64,000 nucleotides of DNA from Alphaproteobacteria bacterium (GTDB lineage: Bacteria; Pseudomonadota; Alphaproteobacteria; Sphingomonadales; Sphingomonadaceae), in contig JAGWWF010000021.1 in NCBI GenBank assembly GCA_018970445.1, positions 1 through 64,000 on the forward strand, in the 5' to 3' direction. This document shows positions 1-7,990 of the stretch, one piece after another. The notes under the pieces were generated by a model. That model was given only the letters and a program-made list of their open reading frames with translations, was not told where the DNA came from and made no database searches. A program made the position numbers and the translations under genes. The stretch's first letter is position 1. Every line of letters begins with the position of its first letter.

Positions 1-49
1 AAGGCGGAACGGGAGATGTCCATATCGGGTTCCTTTGCGGGAAGGGGCT

Positions 50-73
50 GGCGGCCGGATTGCGCCGGCCGCC
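50..73 (-). terminator. hairpin downstream of the YHS gene
   Basis: A 9-bp perfect GC stem (GGCGGCCGG / CCGGCCGCC) with a 6-base loop lies 21 bases beyond the stop codon of the minus-strand YHS gene. A run of seven G on the plus strand (C in the transcript) flanks it. There is no U tract, so it may work as a weak terminator or as an mRNA 3' end stabiliser. Confidence 0.4.
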
Positions 74-94
74 GGGGGGGAGGTCAGGCCGCAA

Positions 95-595
95 TCAGTT
101 CAGGGATTCCGGGGTCTTGTCCTTGATCGCCGGCCAGTTTTCGTTGGCCTTGGCGAGGTTGCCCGGGATGTCGCGCTGCCAGGCCACCGAAACGTCCTTG
201 TTGACATTGAGGTAGAGCTTGCCGTCGACGATCTTCCAGACCTTCGGATCGCCATCCAGTTTCTTTTCCAGCGCGACGCCCATGGCGCAGAAGCCGCCGA
301 AGCCCGGCGCATAGGCCGTCGGATTGGCCTGGAAGGCCTTCAGATTGGCAGCGCTGGCGAACTGGTAACGCGCGCCTTCGTAGGTGGCGGTAAAGTTGGC
401 ACTGCCCACACGCGGCTTGCCTTCGGTGAAATAGGCCACCACGTCATAGCCGTGAACGGCGATGCCAGCGGTATCGGTGTTCACCGCAGAAGCGGAGGTG
501 GGCACCAGGGCGAAAGCCGGCGAGGTGGCGGCGCTCATGGCGCCAACGCTGAGGCCGATGGCGGCCAGTGCGGTCAGGACGGTCCTTGTGTTCAT
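95..595 (-). CDS. secreted YHS-domain protein
   Basis: Predicted protein of 166 aa. Residues 1 to about 24 form a signal peptide (MNTRTVLTALAAIGLSVGA, then a small-residue cleavage region ending in AFA). The mature part carries a YHS-type domain, with the core 'GYDVVAYF' and 'YQFASAANLKAFQANP' followed by 'APGFGGFCAMGVA'. YHS domains are small metal-associated modules; periplasmic versions are common in proteobacteria and their substrate is generally unknown. The frame stays open 31 codons further upstream, but the ATG at 595 is preferred because AGGAG lies 8 bases before it and the signal peptide begins there. It stands alone, divergent from the barrel protein at 886. Family assignment is good; role unknown. 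Confidence 0.85.
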   Translation of the reverse strand: MNTRTVLTALAAIGLSVGAMSAATSPAFALVPTSASAVNTDTAGIAVHGYDVVAYFTEGKPRVGSANFTATYEGARYQFASAANLKAFQANPTAYAPGFGGFCAMGVALEKKLDGDPKVWKIVDGKLYLNVNKDVSVAWQRDIPGNLAKANENWPAIKDKTPESLN

Positions 596-885
596 GTCGT
601 TGTCTCCTATGGGGTTCGCCGTGGGTTGATCGGGAGGGTTGGCGAGCCGTGAGTGGTCTGTGGGTGCCAGCTCGTCCGGCACCCCCAAAAGCTAGGCCCA
701 CATGCTTGCCGAATTAATGGCTGAAATTCGGAATGGATTATTCCGTCAGATGGAACGTGGCGGATTTCCCACCATTTCCAAAAGTGGAACAGTATCTTCC
801 AGAATTGCCGGATTATCACATCAGATCGATAGGTTCATTTGGACGGCATCCGGATCCACCCGGAGCCAACCAAAGGAATTGCCCC

Positions 886-1488
886 ATGACCACCAAGTTC
901 CGTTCCGCGCTGCTTGCGCTCGCTGTGACCACCGCTGCCATCGCGGCACCTGCCGCTGCCGAAAGCTTCAATGGCGCCTTCGTCGGCGTCACTGCCGGCT
1001 ATAATCACGACAAGGTCGGCCCCGGCCTCGAAGGTGCGGCGCCGCTGAATAGCAGCACCGATCAGGATGCTGCGGTGTTCGGCATCAATGCCGGTTATGA
1101 CAAGTTGATCGCCCACCGCTTCGTGATTGGCGCCGAAACCGCCTTCAGCATCGGCGCGGAAGACGCGCTTGCCGGCACGCGCGGCACGACGGCGGTGACC
1201 ATCAATCCGAAATACGCCTTCGAGGTCTCAGCCCGCGCCGGTTACCTGGTGACGGAGAAGGCCCTAGTCTATGTGCGCGGCGGCTATGCCAATGTCCGCG
1301 TCCGCACAAGCACCGCTGCAGCGGCTTCGAGCGACAATCTCGATGCCTGGCTGGCTGGCGGCGGCATCGAATACGCGGTGACCAAGAACATCAACGCCCG
1401 GCTGGAATATCGCTACATCGACGCAGGCAGCAAGGGTGCCACCTTTGAGCGCCAGCAGGTGCTGCTGGGTGCGTCCTACCGCTTCTGA
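886..1488 (+). CDS. outer-membrane beta-barrel protein
   Basis: Predicted protein of 200 aa with a signal peptide (about residues 1-25, ending in AAPAAA before ESFNG). The mature sequence has alternating hydrophobic/polar strands, Gly-aromatic turns such as 'GVTAGYNHDK' and 'GGYANVRVR', and ends in a C-terminal phenylalanine ('LLGASYRF'), the classic signal for barrel insertion by BAM. It resembles the Omp25/31-like, OmpA-N/opacity family of eight-stranded barrels. ATG 886 is chosen over the in-frame upstream codon at 733 because of the AAAGGA ribosome site and the signal peptide. A very strong hairpin (1513-1547) follows, so it is probably monocistronic. The function is likely structural or a surface porin; the sequence does not reveal a ligand. 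Confidence 0.85.
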   Translation: MTTKFRSALLALAVTTAAIAAPAAAESFNGAFVGVTAGYNHDKVGPGLEGAAPLNSSTDQDAAVFGINAGYDKLIAHRFVIGAETAFSIGAEDALAGTRGTTAVTINPKYAFEVSARAGYLVTEKALVYVRGGYANVRVRTSTAAAASSDNLDAWLAGGGIEYAVTKNINARLEYRYIDAGSKGATFERQQVLLGASYRF

Positions 1489-1512
1489 TCTCCTTTTGCA
1501 GCGCAAGACGTC

Positions 1513-1547
1513 CGACCGCCGGCGAGTCCTTCACTCGCCGGCGGTCG
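1513..1547 (+). terminator. 15-bp perfect hairpin after the barrel gene
   Basis: The arms at 1513-1527 and 1533-1547 are perfectly complementary (core ACCGCCGGCGAGT) around a 5-base loop, 25 bases after the barrel-protein stop. No T tract follows, so it may be a Rho-dependent end or RNA-stabilising element. It marks the last clearly chromosomal feature before the island. Confidence 0.6.
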
Positions 1548-1813
1548 ACAATCAACCATCAGGGATGAAGCGCCTGAACATCACATACCGACCTGCCCTG
1601 GCTTCATCGTTTCAAGGCCAAATAGGGCGCCGGAACCTCCACCATCGAGTGGCGACGATCCTGAACAAGCGGCAGGTTTCAGGGAGGTCGATCGGCGCGT
1701 TGAATGGCGACGATGAGGGCGCTTAGCGGAACCCCGAAGAGTTTTCACGTTTCCAACGTGTCCACCGGCGTCCGCCGGCTCTCCCGCCGTGCTAGTCGAG
1801 CTGGCAAAAAAAC
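1548..1813. other. non-coding island left flank
   Basis: No convincing gene is present: frames in either direction lack ribosome sites and recognisable protein features. The decamer TGGCGACGAT occurs twice (around 1650 and 1705). The left junction of the recombinase island probably lies here or just downstream. I could not find a copy of the tRNA-Arg 3' end that would mark it. Confidence 0.4.
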
Positions 1814-2545
1814 ATGGGAGTCAAAGCCGGCCAGCGCGTGGGCTTGGACGGAGCATGGTGCCATCTCTTGTCCATGGACGCATCATCTCCCCAGCAGGAA
1901 AAACTCCAGCGGCTGCTGGAAATGCTGTCGACCGGCTCGAGACACGTATATGCAGCCTGCTGTGCCGTGGAGGTGGCGGAGGCTGCAGCGCAGTATCACG
2001 GCATGCGTCGTTCCGATCAGCCTGGCCGAGATCAGCTTGTGTATCGCGCCGGATCCGCGATCGAAGTCGCCAACGGCCTGCATCTCGACGACTATTGGCT
2101 GCTTGGCGCCCTCACTGCGCCCGAAGTGCCTGCCTGGCTAGGTCAGCTTGCAACGGAAGCGCCTGCCCACACATTGCAATGGGCGCCCTGCGTCGTCGAC
2201 CTGTTCAATCGGCTTTTTGAAGACAATGCCAAGCGCCGATACCTGATTTCTATGGGGGCGTGGCGACGGCATCATTGGTCGCAAGCTGCCTATCGGAATG
2301 CAGTCGCCGAGTTCGAGGCGAGCGAAAAAGCCGCAGGCGGAAGGTGGGAAGCAAAGCCCCCCACGGCAAAGCAGACGTATGCGATCGAACAGATTACTCG
2401 AACATTCGCAGCCGTGACCCCCGACTTCGAGGCGCCACAACTGAGCACTCGTCGGGCGGCCCACGACTGGATTGCTTTAAACGCCGGCAACCCCCGCTTT
2501 GCAGACAATATCAACCCTCCGAAATATGAGGATTTCAACAAATGA
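1814..2545 (+). CDS. island protein of unknown function, 243 aa
   Basis: Unrecognised soluble protein with no signal peptide or membrane segment. The middle part has helical patterns ('EKLQRLLEML', 'AVAEFEASEKAAG'). A short C-terminal segment begins 'PPTAKQTYAIEQITRTF' and continues to a 'STRRAAHDWI' helix; this Pro-Thr-x-x-Gln helix pattern recalls small modules seen at the ends of several plasmid and phage proteins (resemblance only). The start is uncertain: ATG 1814 has no good ribosome site, and an ATG at 1874 (MDASSPQQ) is an alternative. Its stop overlaps the next ATG in ATGA, so it is probably co-translated with the 99-aa gene. Its base composition is intermediate between the chromosome and the AT-rich cargo gene downstream. 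Confidence 0.6.
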   Translation: MGVKAGQRVGLDGAWCHLLSMDASSPQQEKLQRLLEMLSTGSRHVYAACCAVEVAEAAAQYHGMRRSDQPGRDQLVYRAGSAIEVANGLHLDDYWLLGALTAPEVPAWLGQLATEAPAHTLQWAPCVVDLFNRLFEDNAKRRYLISMGAWRRHHWSQAAYRNAVAEFEASEKAAGGRWEAKPPTAKQTYAIEQITRTFAAVTPDFEAPQLSTRRAAHDWIALNAGNPRFADNINPPKYEDFNK

Positions 2546-2841
2546 TTCAGAGCGATGCAGACTTTGATAGACGTTTTATTCGTCTGGAGACGTTGCTTTC
2601 GGAAATCGAATCTGCACCCATGACACCCGCGCTTCTGCTGAAAATTCGTGAAGCGGAGCAATTAAATGGTGAATTGTTCAAATGGGTGAGCATTGCGGCA
2701 GACGAATCCATCGAAACACTGATCAGTTTGTCAACATTCATGACATCCGTTGATCGTGCCGCCATGATATCAGAAATAATCGACCTTTTCCCAGAAAAGG
2801 TCGATTTCATAGTGGCAGCGCAGCGCCGTCATGGATTATAA
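2542..2841 (+). CDS. small island protein of unknown function, 99 aa
   Basis: A 99-aa acidic, almost wholly helical protein with no cysteine, signal peptide or membrane segment. It begins inside the stop of the preceding gene (ATGA at 2542-2545), so translation is likely coupled. Composition is noticeably AT-rich, with codons such as TTA, ATA and AAT that are rare in the flanking chromosome. Motifs are not recognisable. The size, acidity and position between two unknown genes would fit an accessory subunit or immunity/antitoxin-type partner, but that is only inference. Confidence 0.6.
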   Translation: MIQSDADFDRRFIRLETLLSEIESAPMTPALLLKIREAEQLNGELFKWVSIAADESIETLISLSTFMTSVDRAAMISEIIDLFPEKVDFIVAAQRRHGL

Positions 2842-2876
2842 TTGATCCAAAGCCTGGCCGAGCATTGGAAGTAACG

Positions 2877-4376
2877 ATGGAACAAAACCCTATTAGTGTT
2901 GCCCAACAAGCGGCTGATATTGTCGAGAAGCGTACAACATTCGATAGATTTCTGGCAAAAATAGATCTGTTAGGAATGATGAACAGATTTCAAATCAAAC
3001 TCTGGGCGCGTAATAAAATAGAGTGGAGCGATCTTCCTAAATTGTCAAATTATAGATTCAATTCTATTTCAATAGCTCAATGCGAACTCAACCAATTTCA
3101 ATTTGAAATGATTTTCACAAATATCTCTGCAAGGCAGTTTGCGAGTCAGATGATTATCTTAGACTCATCCGCAGATGAAAGCAACAATTTGATTGCGAAT
3201 GAGTTTCGGAGAAGGGCTGCAGCGGGCATAGGAATTCTGATGCCTGGCTCCAACCAGTCTACAGGATATCTTGACATCAGCCATGCTACGCACAATCTCT
3301 CAATTTCATCATCCGACCCAGAAGTATGGCCTAATTTACAGAAAGGTCTGTTCAAGCAAGCATTGGATCTCGCCTCTGAAGACGAGAAGATTGTAGTTTT
3401 CGGTCTCGGAAGTTGCATGAGTTTCCACAAACTGCAAAAAGTGACAAAGTTTTTGGAGTCGTTTGCCAGTTCTCCGAAGATAAATATCAAAAGCTGGCTG
3501 AAAAAATCGGATAGGTTGTCAGAATATGACGGCCTGAAAGATACGCGAGTGAATGAAATTTTTTCCGATCTTCAGCAATTTTATGATTCAACGGAAAAAA
3601 TGCTGCGCAAGTCCGCGCAAACGCCCGCCCAAGACAAGAGCATGCTCGCATACAATGGGCGTATGCATCAATCCATTGAGCAGTTGAAGAATGATTCGGA
3701 AGAAATTGCTAGAGTTTTAGTTAAAGAACCAAACAATAAAAAGAGAGATAGGGTGCTCGCTGTTCAAGCGAGAAAGGCTTTTGAGCCTATACTTGAGGTC
3801 GCCTCAGAGTGGATGGGCTGGTTTCGAACTTTGCATCAACATCGAAATGAGGCCGTGGAGCTCACATCTGTCGAAGCTGGTTTGGGTTTTATAAAGTCAG
3901 ATTCTGTCCGCTTCTTCCGTTCATATTCGGCGGGGCTTACAGAAAGGGCGCTGTTGATGGGACTGATGGCCGAAGCGCACTGCATCGCCACGATGCTGAT
4001 GAATCCTTCATCGCTGCACCGGGAAAATGTTATGGCCATGATGGGCCGCGATCAGTTCGGTTCAGGCCTTTCGGCAGATGCAACCCTTGCCGAGGCAGTG
4101 GGGAACATTCCTTCGGCCGCTGACTGCCCGGGCCTTATCGAGCTGTGCGAATTGCAGGTTGCGGCGATTGGTGTTGAAAAGCCCAACTTCCCTTCCATCT
4201 CAAATGGAGGGCAGTCGACCGACCGCGCTCTGGCGGAACGATTTCTGACATATGTCTACACCTACGATCGCTGGGATCAGCCTGTCGAGCCAAGTAGCAG
4301 CGCCGAAGGATATCGCGAGCACACGTGGCGGCGCCTTTATCGGCGTTTTGGCCTGTTTGGTCACCTCTTCCTGTAG
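2877..4376 (+). CDS. large island protein of unknown function, 499 aa
   Basis: The principal cargo gene of the island. ATG 2877 is chosen because GGAAG sits 5 bases upstream; an in-frame TTG at 2865 is less likely. It lies 35 bases after the 99-aa gene, so it probably shares its transcript. The first two thirds are strongly AT-rich and Lys/Asn/Ser-rich, unlike anything else in the window, and the last part drifts toward host composition. There is no signal peptide or transmembrane helix. The N-terminal 140 residues look mixed alpha/beta ('NQFQFEMIFTNIS', 'ASQMIILDSSADES', 'AAAGIGILMPG'); residues about 180-310 are charged and helical; the rest is helical and ends in aromatic 'RRFGLFGHLFL'. 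I see no nuclease, ATPase, methylase or protease motif. A defence or other accessory role is suggested by location only. Confidence 0.65.
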   Translation: MEQNPISVAQQAADIVEKRTTFDRFLAKIDLLGMMNRFQIKLWARNKIEWSDLPKLSNYRFNSISIAQCELNQFQFEMIFTNISARQFASQMIILDSSADESNNLIANEFRRRAAAGIGILMPGSNQSTGYLDISHATHNLSISSSDPEVWPNLQKGLFKQALDLASEDEKIVVFGLGSCMSFHKLQKVTKFLESFASSPKINIKSWLKKSDRLSEYDGLKDTRVNEIFSDLQQFYDSTEKMLRKSAQTPAQDKSMLAYNGRMHQSIEQLKNDSEEIARVLVKEPNNKKRDRVLAVQARKAFEPILEVASEWMGWFRTLHQHRNEAVELTSVEAGLGFIKSDSVRFFRSYSAGLTERALLMGLMAEAHCIATMLMNPSSLHRENVMAMMGRDQFGSGLSADATLAEAVGNIPSAADCPGLIELCELQVAAIGVEKPNFPSISNGGQSTDRALAERFLTYVYTYDRWDQPVEPSSSAEGYREHTWRRLYRRFGLFGHLFL

Positions 4377-4687
4377 CGTTGCTGCAAGCGAGTGATCGCC
4401 ACATGGCGACCTCGCAAGACACAGAAAGTGACGAGTCAAGGGGGGCCAGCGCGTCGCGTCCCGTTGGGCAGGGCGGCATATCGCAGGTATGTCCCAAGCG
4501 TCTTCTTATCGACCACCGAATGCGCATGCATTGCCGCCTGGTCATACTTGTCAGAGGCGAATTTCGTCAGTGTCGGACACGAATGTATTGGACGCTGTTC
4601 AATGCTGGGATGAGAAGGACGTGGTAACCGGGCAAGAGATTGAGCTGGTTTATGCTCATATCGGGACTATGGTTGGTTATCTCTTCG
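4377..4687. other. gap upstream of the recombinase gene
   Basis: 311 bases with no well-supported gene apart from the doubtful 68-codon frame. It presumably contains the recombinase promoter, since the cargo genes end before it. I see no clear terminator hairpin or convincing -35/-10 pair. Confidence 0.35.
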
Positions 4688-4695
4688 ATGATTGA
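4489..4695 (+). CDS. possible short ORF overlapping the recombinase start
   Basis: A 68-codon frame ending 'ELVYAHIGTMVGYLFDD' whose stop (TGA 4693-4695) overlaps the recombinase ATG at 4688. The overlap would fit a translationally coupled leader or small accessory ORF. The N-terminal half (Pro/His/Ser-rich) does not look like a folded protein and only a weak AGG precedes the ATG, so the frame may be fortuitous. Confidence 0.2.
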   Translation: MSQASSYRPPNAHALPPGHTCQRRISSVSDTNVLDAVQCWDEKDVVTGQEIELVYAHIGTMVGYLFDD

Positions 4696-6355
4696 GACTA
4701 GAAATGAATCCTCTAAGCGCAATCCAGCTGTGGCGTACTGTCGTGTCAGTACGCGCAGGCAAGCTGAAAATGAATTGAGTCTCTCAGAGCAGCAATCAGC
4801 TATCGAAGACTATGCACGCCGGCATGGGTACGACGTTCGGCACATATATGTGGACGCCGGCATCTCTGGCACAACCGATCGGCGTCCGGAACTGCAGCGA
4901 CTTATCCACGATTCAGCAACTAAGCCGCCCCCCTTCGGCGCGGTTCTGGTGTATAGCACTAGTCGATTTTTCCGGAATGCAAATGAGGCAGCCGCTTACA
5001 GGCTCAAACTGGCAAAGCGGAACATCAGGCTCATATCTGTCACGCAGGACTTTGGTGAAGGACCCGAGGCGGAGCTTGCGATCCACTTGGTGTGCGCTGT
5101 GGACCAATATTCGTCTTCGATCAACAGCTCTCAGGTCAGGTTGGTTATGGCTGCCAACGCGGCGGCTGGGTACTGGAACGGATCTCGGCCGCCTTTTGGT
5201 TTTAGGGTCGAAGACGGTCCCCTGGTAGGTCAAAGGCGGAAGAAGCTGCTTGTGATCGACGCGACGGAAGCCGCTGTCGTGAAGCGTGTGTTTAACCTAT
5301 ATGTTTATGGAGAGCATGGCAGTGGGCCGCAGGGTTTGAAGGCCATTGTCACGCGGCTGAACCACGAAAATGTTTGCCTGCGTGGAAAACGTTTCATCGC
5401 GTCGACGGTATCGGACCTCCTGCGTCGCGAAGTGTATGTTGGCCGCCACTATTACAATATGCGCGATTCAAAGGCCGGTATCCTCAGACCGCGCGAAGAG
5501 TGGATCGAAACCAGGGTGCCGATCGTTATCGACCAGGACACGTTCGATGCCGCCCAGCGCCGGCTTGCGATGAACAAGCCCCAAGTGACCCCACCGCGAC
5601 GTGTTAACAGTCCCACGCTGCTCTCGACCATCGGCAAGTGCGGAGAGCCTAACTGCGGTGCGGGTCTTATTTTGGTTACCGGCAAGGGCGGACGCTATCG
5701 CTATCTGACTTGTCAAACGCGGCGAACGATGGCTTCCGATGCGTGCAGCCTTCCCAATTATCGCATGGCCGATGTCGACGAAGCGGTTATCGCCGCCCTT
5801 GAGCACAAGCTCCTGCAGCCTGAGCGTTTGAAGGATTTGCTGGCCGGTTTGCTGGAGAAAACCGACTCGGCCAGGGCTGAGCGCAAGCAGCGCCTCGCCC
5901 ATCTCAGGAGAACGCTGACGGAATCGGAAGGAGCTCGCGCGCGGATGCTCGATGCAATCGAGGCTGGTGCATTGGACTTCCGTGACACTGTAGTCCGGGA
6001 GCGTCTGGACGCCAGGAGACAGGAGATACAGCGGCTCCAGCAGGAGATCCGGACTATTGAAGATCAGGACCGGGATACGCCTGCTCGGCAGATCACGCCT
6101 GGTGTGCTCGACAGGTTCGCGAAGATGATGCGTGAGGCGCTTCGCAGCGAGGATTACAGCTTTCGCAAAGCCTATCTGACGTTGCTCGTTGCCGAAGTCA
6201 GGCTGTCCAGCGCCGGAATCACCATCCGTGGTACCAAAGGGGAGTTGGAAACATTGATAGCCAAGGTCTCGGAAACCGATGGGCAGTTGGTGCCCACATT
6301 TGCCGGAAATTGGCGCGCCCGGAACGATTCGAACGTCCGACCCTCAGATTCGTAG
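4688..6355 (+). CDS. large serine recombinase (site-specific integrase)
   Basis: Predicted 555-aa integrase of the large serine recombinase family. Residues about 10-150 are the resolvase catalytic domain, with the nucleophilic serine in 'YCRVSTRRQ' and the family signature 'IYVDAGISGTTDRRPEL'. Next comes the recombinase domain (about 175-290, with 'FIASTVSDLLRREVYVGRHY'), then a zinc ribbon ('CGEPNCG' paired with cysteines in 'LTCQTRR' and 'ASDACSL'), then a long coiled coil (about 395-470) that in this family controls synapsis and direction. ATG 4688 starts just before the catalytic domain. The final 15 codons (ARNDSNVRPSDS and stop) are read from the antisense strand of tRNA-Arg, so the C-terminus overlaps the tRNA by 45 bases. 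It probably mobilised the 1.8-6.3 kb island. Confidence 0.9.
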   Translation: MIETRNESSKRNPAVAYCRVSTRRQAENELSLSEQQSAIEDYARRHGYDVRHIYVDAGISGTTDRRPELQRLIHDSATKPPPFGAVLVYSTSRFFRNANEAAAYRLKLAKRNIRLISVTQDFGEGPEAELAIHLVCAVDQYSSSINSSQVRLVMAANAAAGYWNGSRPPFGFRVEDGPLVGQRRKKLLVIDATEAAVVKRVFNLYVYGEHGSGPQGLKAIVTRLNHENVCLRGKRFIASTVSDLLRREVYVGRHYYNMRDSKAGILRPREEWIETRVPIVIDQDTFDAAQRRLAMNKPQVTPPRRVNSPTLLSTIGKCGEPNCGAGLILVTGKGGRYRYLTCQTRRTMASDACSLPNYRMADVDEAVIAALEHKLLQPERLKDLLAGLLEKTDSARAERKQRLAHLRRTLTESEGARARMLDAIEAGALDFRDTVVRERLDARRQEIQRLQQEIRTIEDQDRDTPARQITPGVLDRFAKMMREALRSEDYSFRKAYLTLLVAEVRLSSAGITIRGTKGELETLIAKVSETDGQLVPTFAGNWRARNDSNVRPSDS

Positions 6356-6387
6356 TCTGATGCTCTATCCAGCTGAGCTACGGGCGC
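6311..6387 (-). tRNA. tRNA-Arg (anticodon ACG)
   Basis: A 77-base cloverleaf on the minus strand. The acceptor stem is GCGCCCG/CGGGCGC, the D-arm sequence is GCTCAGCTGGATAGAGC, the anticodon stem is TCAGA/TCTGA with loop CTACGAA giving ACG, and the T arm is GGACG-TTCGAAT-CGTTC with one G-U pair. CCA is encoded. ACG reads CGU/CGC/CGA after deamination to inosine. The 3' half overlaps the last 45 bases of the serine-recombinase frame on the other strand, as expected for an element integrated at the 3' end of a tRNA gene. Confidence 0.96.
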
Positions 6388-6463
6388 GCGCCTTGGAGGC
6401 GGCCTGATAGCGGCGTGTTGCGGGCATTGCAACCTCTTCCTTGCCGCATTAGGCGATATCGTC

Positions 6464-6997
6464 ATGGTTTGTCGTTGCGCCCCGGTCTTGCTGCTGCTTC
6501 TGCTGGCTGGCTGTGCCGCGCGTGGGCAGGATTGGCCCAGCCTGGCGCCGCGCCAGGGTGAGATTTCGCCGATGGTGCCGCGCAACGTTGTCGGGCAGAA
6601 CCTGTGTGCCGCAACCAGCGAATGCGCACCGCCGCCAGCGGCCGATCCGGCCACGCTGATCCCGCCACCAGCACAACCACCGGCGGCTGCCACGGTTCTG
6701 GCTGAACTGGCGCAGATCGAAACCGTGGTGGCCCAGGCTGAACAGGGGGCGGCAAAGGCCCGCCAGGCGGCCGCCAGCATCCAGCGGGCCGCCGCCCCGG
6801 CCGCCCCCGACTCGGCTGCTGCTGCCGCCGCCGCCACAGCCGATGCGCAGTTGGCCGCCGCGTTGCAGCCGCTGGCCGGTGCAGCTTTCCGGGTGGAAGC
6901 CTTGCTGGCCGAAACCGGCACCGCGCCCGACCGGGCCGCCTATGCCGAACGGCTGGCGGCCCTGGCCCGGCGCATCGCCGCGCTGGGCGATCAGTAA
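6464..6997 (+). CDS. small lipoprotein, Ala/Pro-rich
   Basis: A 177-aa predicted lipoprotein: short charged start, hydrophobic stretch of leucines, and a lipobox LAGC that puts the lipidated cysteine near residue 17. After a Pro-rich spacer (about residues 50-75), residues 76-177 are an Ala-rich heptad-like helix ('AELAQIETVVAQAEQGAAKA') that could form a coiled coil. No enzyme motif is seen. It lies next to the tRNA and its stop overlaps the end of the convergent peptidase gene by 7 bases. Function unknown; an envelope spacer or scaffold is plausible. Confidence 0.7.
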   Translation: MVCRCAPVLLLLLLAGCAARGQDWPSLAPRQGEISPMVPRNVVGQNLCAATSECAPPPAADPATLIPPPAQPPAAATVLAELAQIETVVAQAEQGAAKARQAAASIQRAAAPAAPDSAAAAAAATADAQLAAALQPLAGAAFRVEALLAETGTAPDRAAYAERLAALARRIAALGDQ

Positions 6998-7884
6998 AGC
7001 CCGACGGCCTGCCGCGTGGCGGCCGCCACCAGATCGGCCGCCACCGTGGCGATGATCGTCAACTGCACATCATCCACCAATGGCTGGCCGGCGGCGGTGG
7101 ACAGGGCAAACAGGCAATCGCCATCGAACTGGGTGTGCACCGGTCGCACGGCACGCGCCAGGCCGGATTGCGCCACCATCGCCACCCGCAGCGCCTGGGC
7201 GCGCGACAGCGGCGCGTTGGTTGCCACCGCGCCGATCACCGTGTTCTGGCGGCCGAAGCCCTTGTGCCGGTTGAGCTTTGGCATCCCCACCGTGCCATCG
7301 GGCGGCGCATCGGCATAGACTTCGCCAAAGCTGTTGGCAGCAATCAGGGCCCCCACCACCAGGCCATCGCCGAGCGGCCGCGCCAGGCTGCCGATGCCGC
7401 CCGGCCGGCTGCCGGACCGGGCGCCATGGCCGGCGCCGATCGGGCCGTGGCCATCGCTGCCGGGCGTGCCAAGGCGCGCGAACGCCTCTTGTGCCAGGCG
7501 GCGATAGGGCGGTTCCAGCCCCCAATGCTTGTCGCCGCCGTTGGCAAGATCGAACAGGATCGCGGCCGGCACCACCGGCACGTGCGGCAGGCCATCGCCC
7601 ATCGGCAGGCCGCGCCCGGCGGCAGACAGCAGCAGCGCCAGTTCGTCTCCGGCGGCGAGGCCGAACACCGATCCGCCCGCCAGCGCCAGGCCGTGCGCGC
7701 GCTCCACCAGGTTGATCGGGTTCAGTGCATCGGTCTCGCGCGTGCCGGGGCCGCCGCCGCGCACCTCCACGGCCATCACCGCCGGCGCATGCGGCACGAT
7801 CAGGGTGACGCCGGTGCGGGCGTGGCTGCAATGGGCATGGCCGACGGCCAGGCCGGGAACCAGGGTGATGCCTGTGTGCGTCAT
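6991..7884 (-). CDS. P1 (DmpA/NylC-type) family peptidase
   Basis: Predicted 297-aa Ntn-type hydrolase of peptidase family P1/S58. The N-terminus is 'TGITLVPGLAVGHAHC', followed by 'VEVRGGGPGTRETDALNP' and 'GLALAGGSVFGLAAGDEL', all typical of the family. The precursor should autocleave before the Thr in 'GRQNTVIGAVATNA', which becomes the N-terminal nucleophile, as in NylC and DmpA. Known members hydrolyse N-terminal amino-acid amides, beta-peptides or cyclic/oligomeric amides; the substrate here is unknown. The frame continues 78 codons upstream into the promoter of the divergent polyketide synthase, but the family start matches ATG 7884. Confidence 0.85.
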   Translation of the reverse strand: MTHTGITLVPGLAVGHAHCSHARTGVTLIVPHAPAVMAVEVRGGGPGTRETDALNPINLVERAHGLALAGGSVFGLAAGDELALLLSAAGRGLPMGDGLPHVPVVPAAILFDLANGGDKHWGLEPPYRRLAQEAFARLGTPGSDGHGPIGAGHGARSGSRPGGIGSLARPLGDGLVVGALIAANSFGEVYADAPPDGTVGMPKLNRHKGFGRQNTVIGAVATNAPLSRAQALRVAMVAQSGLARAVRPVHTQFDGDCLFALSTAAGQPLVDDVQLTIIATVAADLVAAATRQAVGLY

Positions 7885-7990
7885 GGCGCATCCATCGGCC
7901 GCACGCGCCGCAGTTGCAAGCCCGCGGCAACAGGCGCACCTTGCCGCAAGACGCCGCCCGCAGGCGTCAAGTGATTGAAGGACCAAGGCC

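Noticed and set aside
1508-1517. ACGTCCGACC occurs here and inside the tRNA-Arg T-arm (6333-6342), in the same orientation, flanking the island.
   Set aside because: A 10-bp repeat bracketing the island is tempting as att sites, but joining across it would not restore a tRNA 3' end, and the left copy lies at the foot of a chromosomal hairpin. Probably chance; needs an island-free relative.
4135-4545. Minus-strand 136-codon frame at the end of the large cargo gene.
   Set aside because: Overlaps a better-supported plus-strand gene and has no ribosome site or protein-like patterning.
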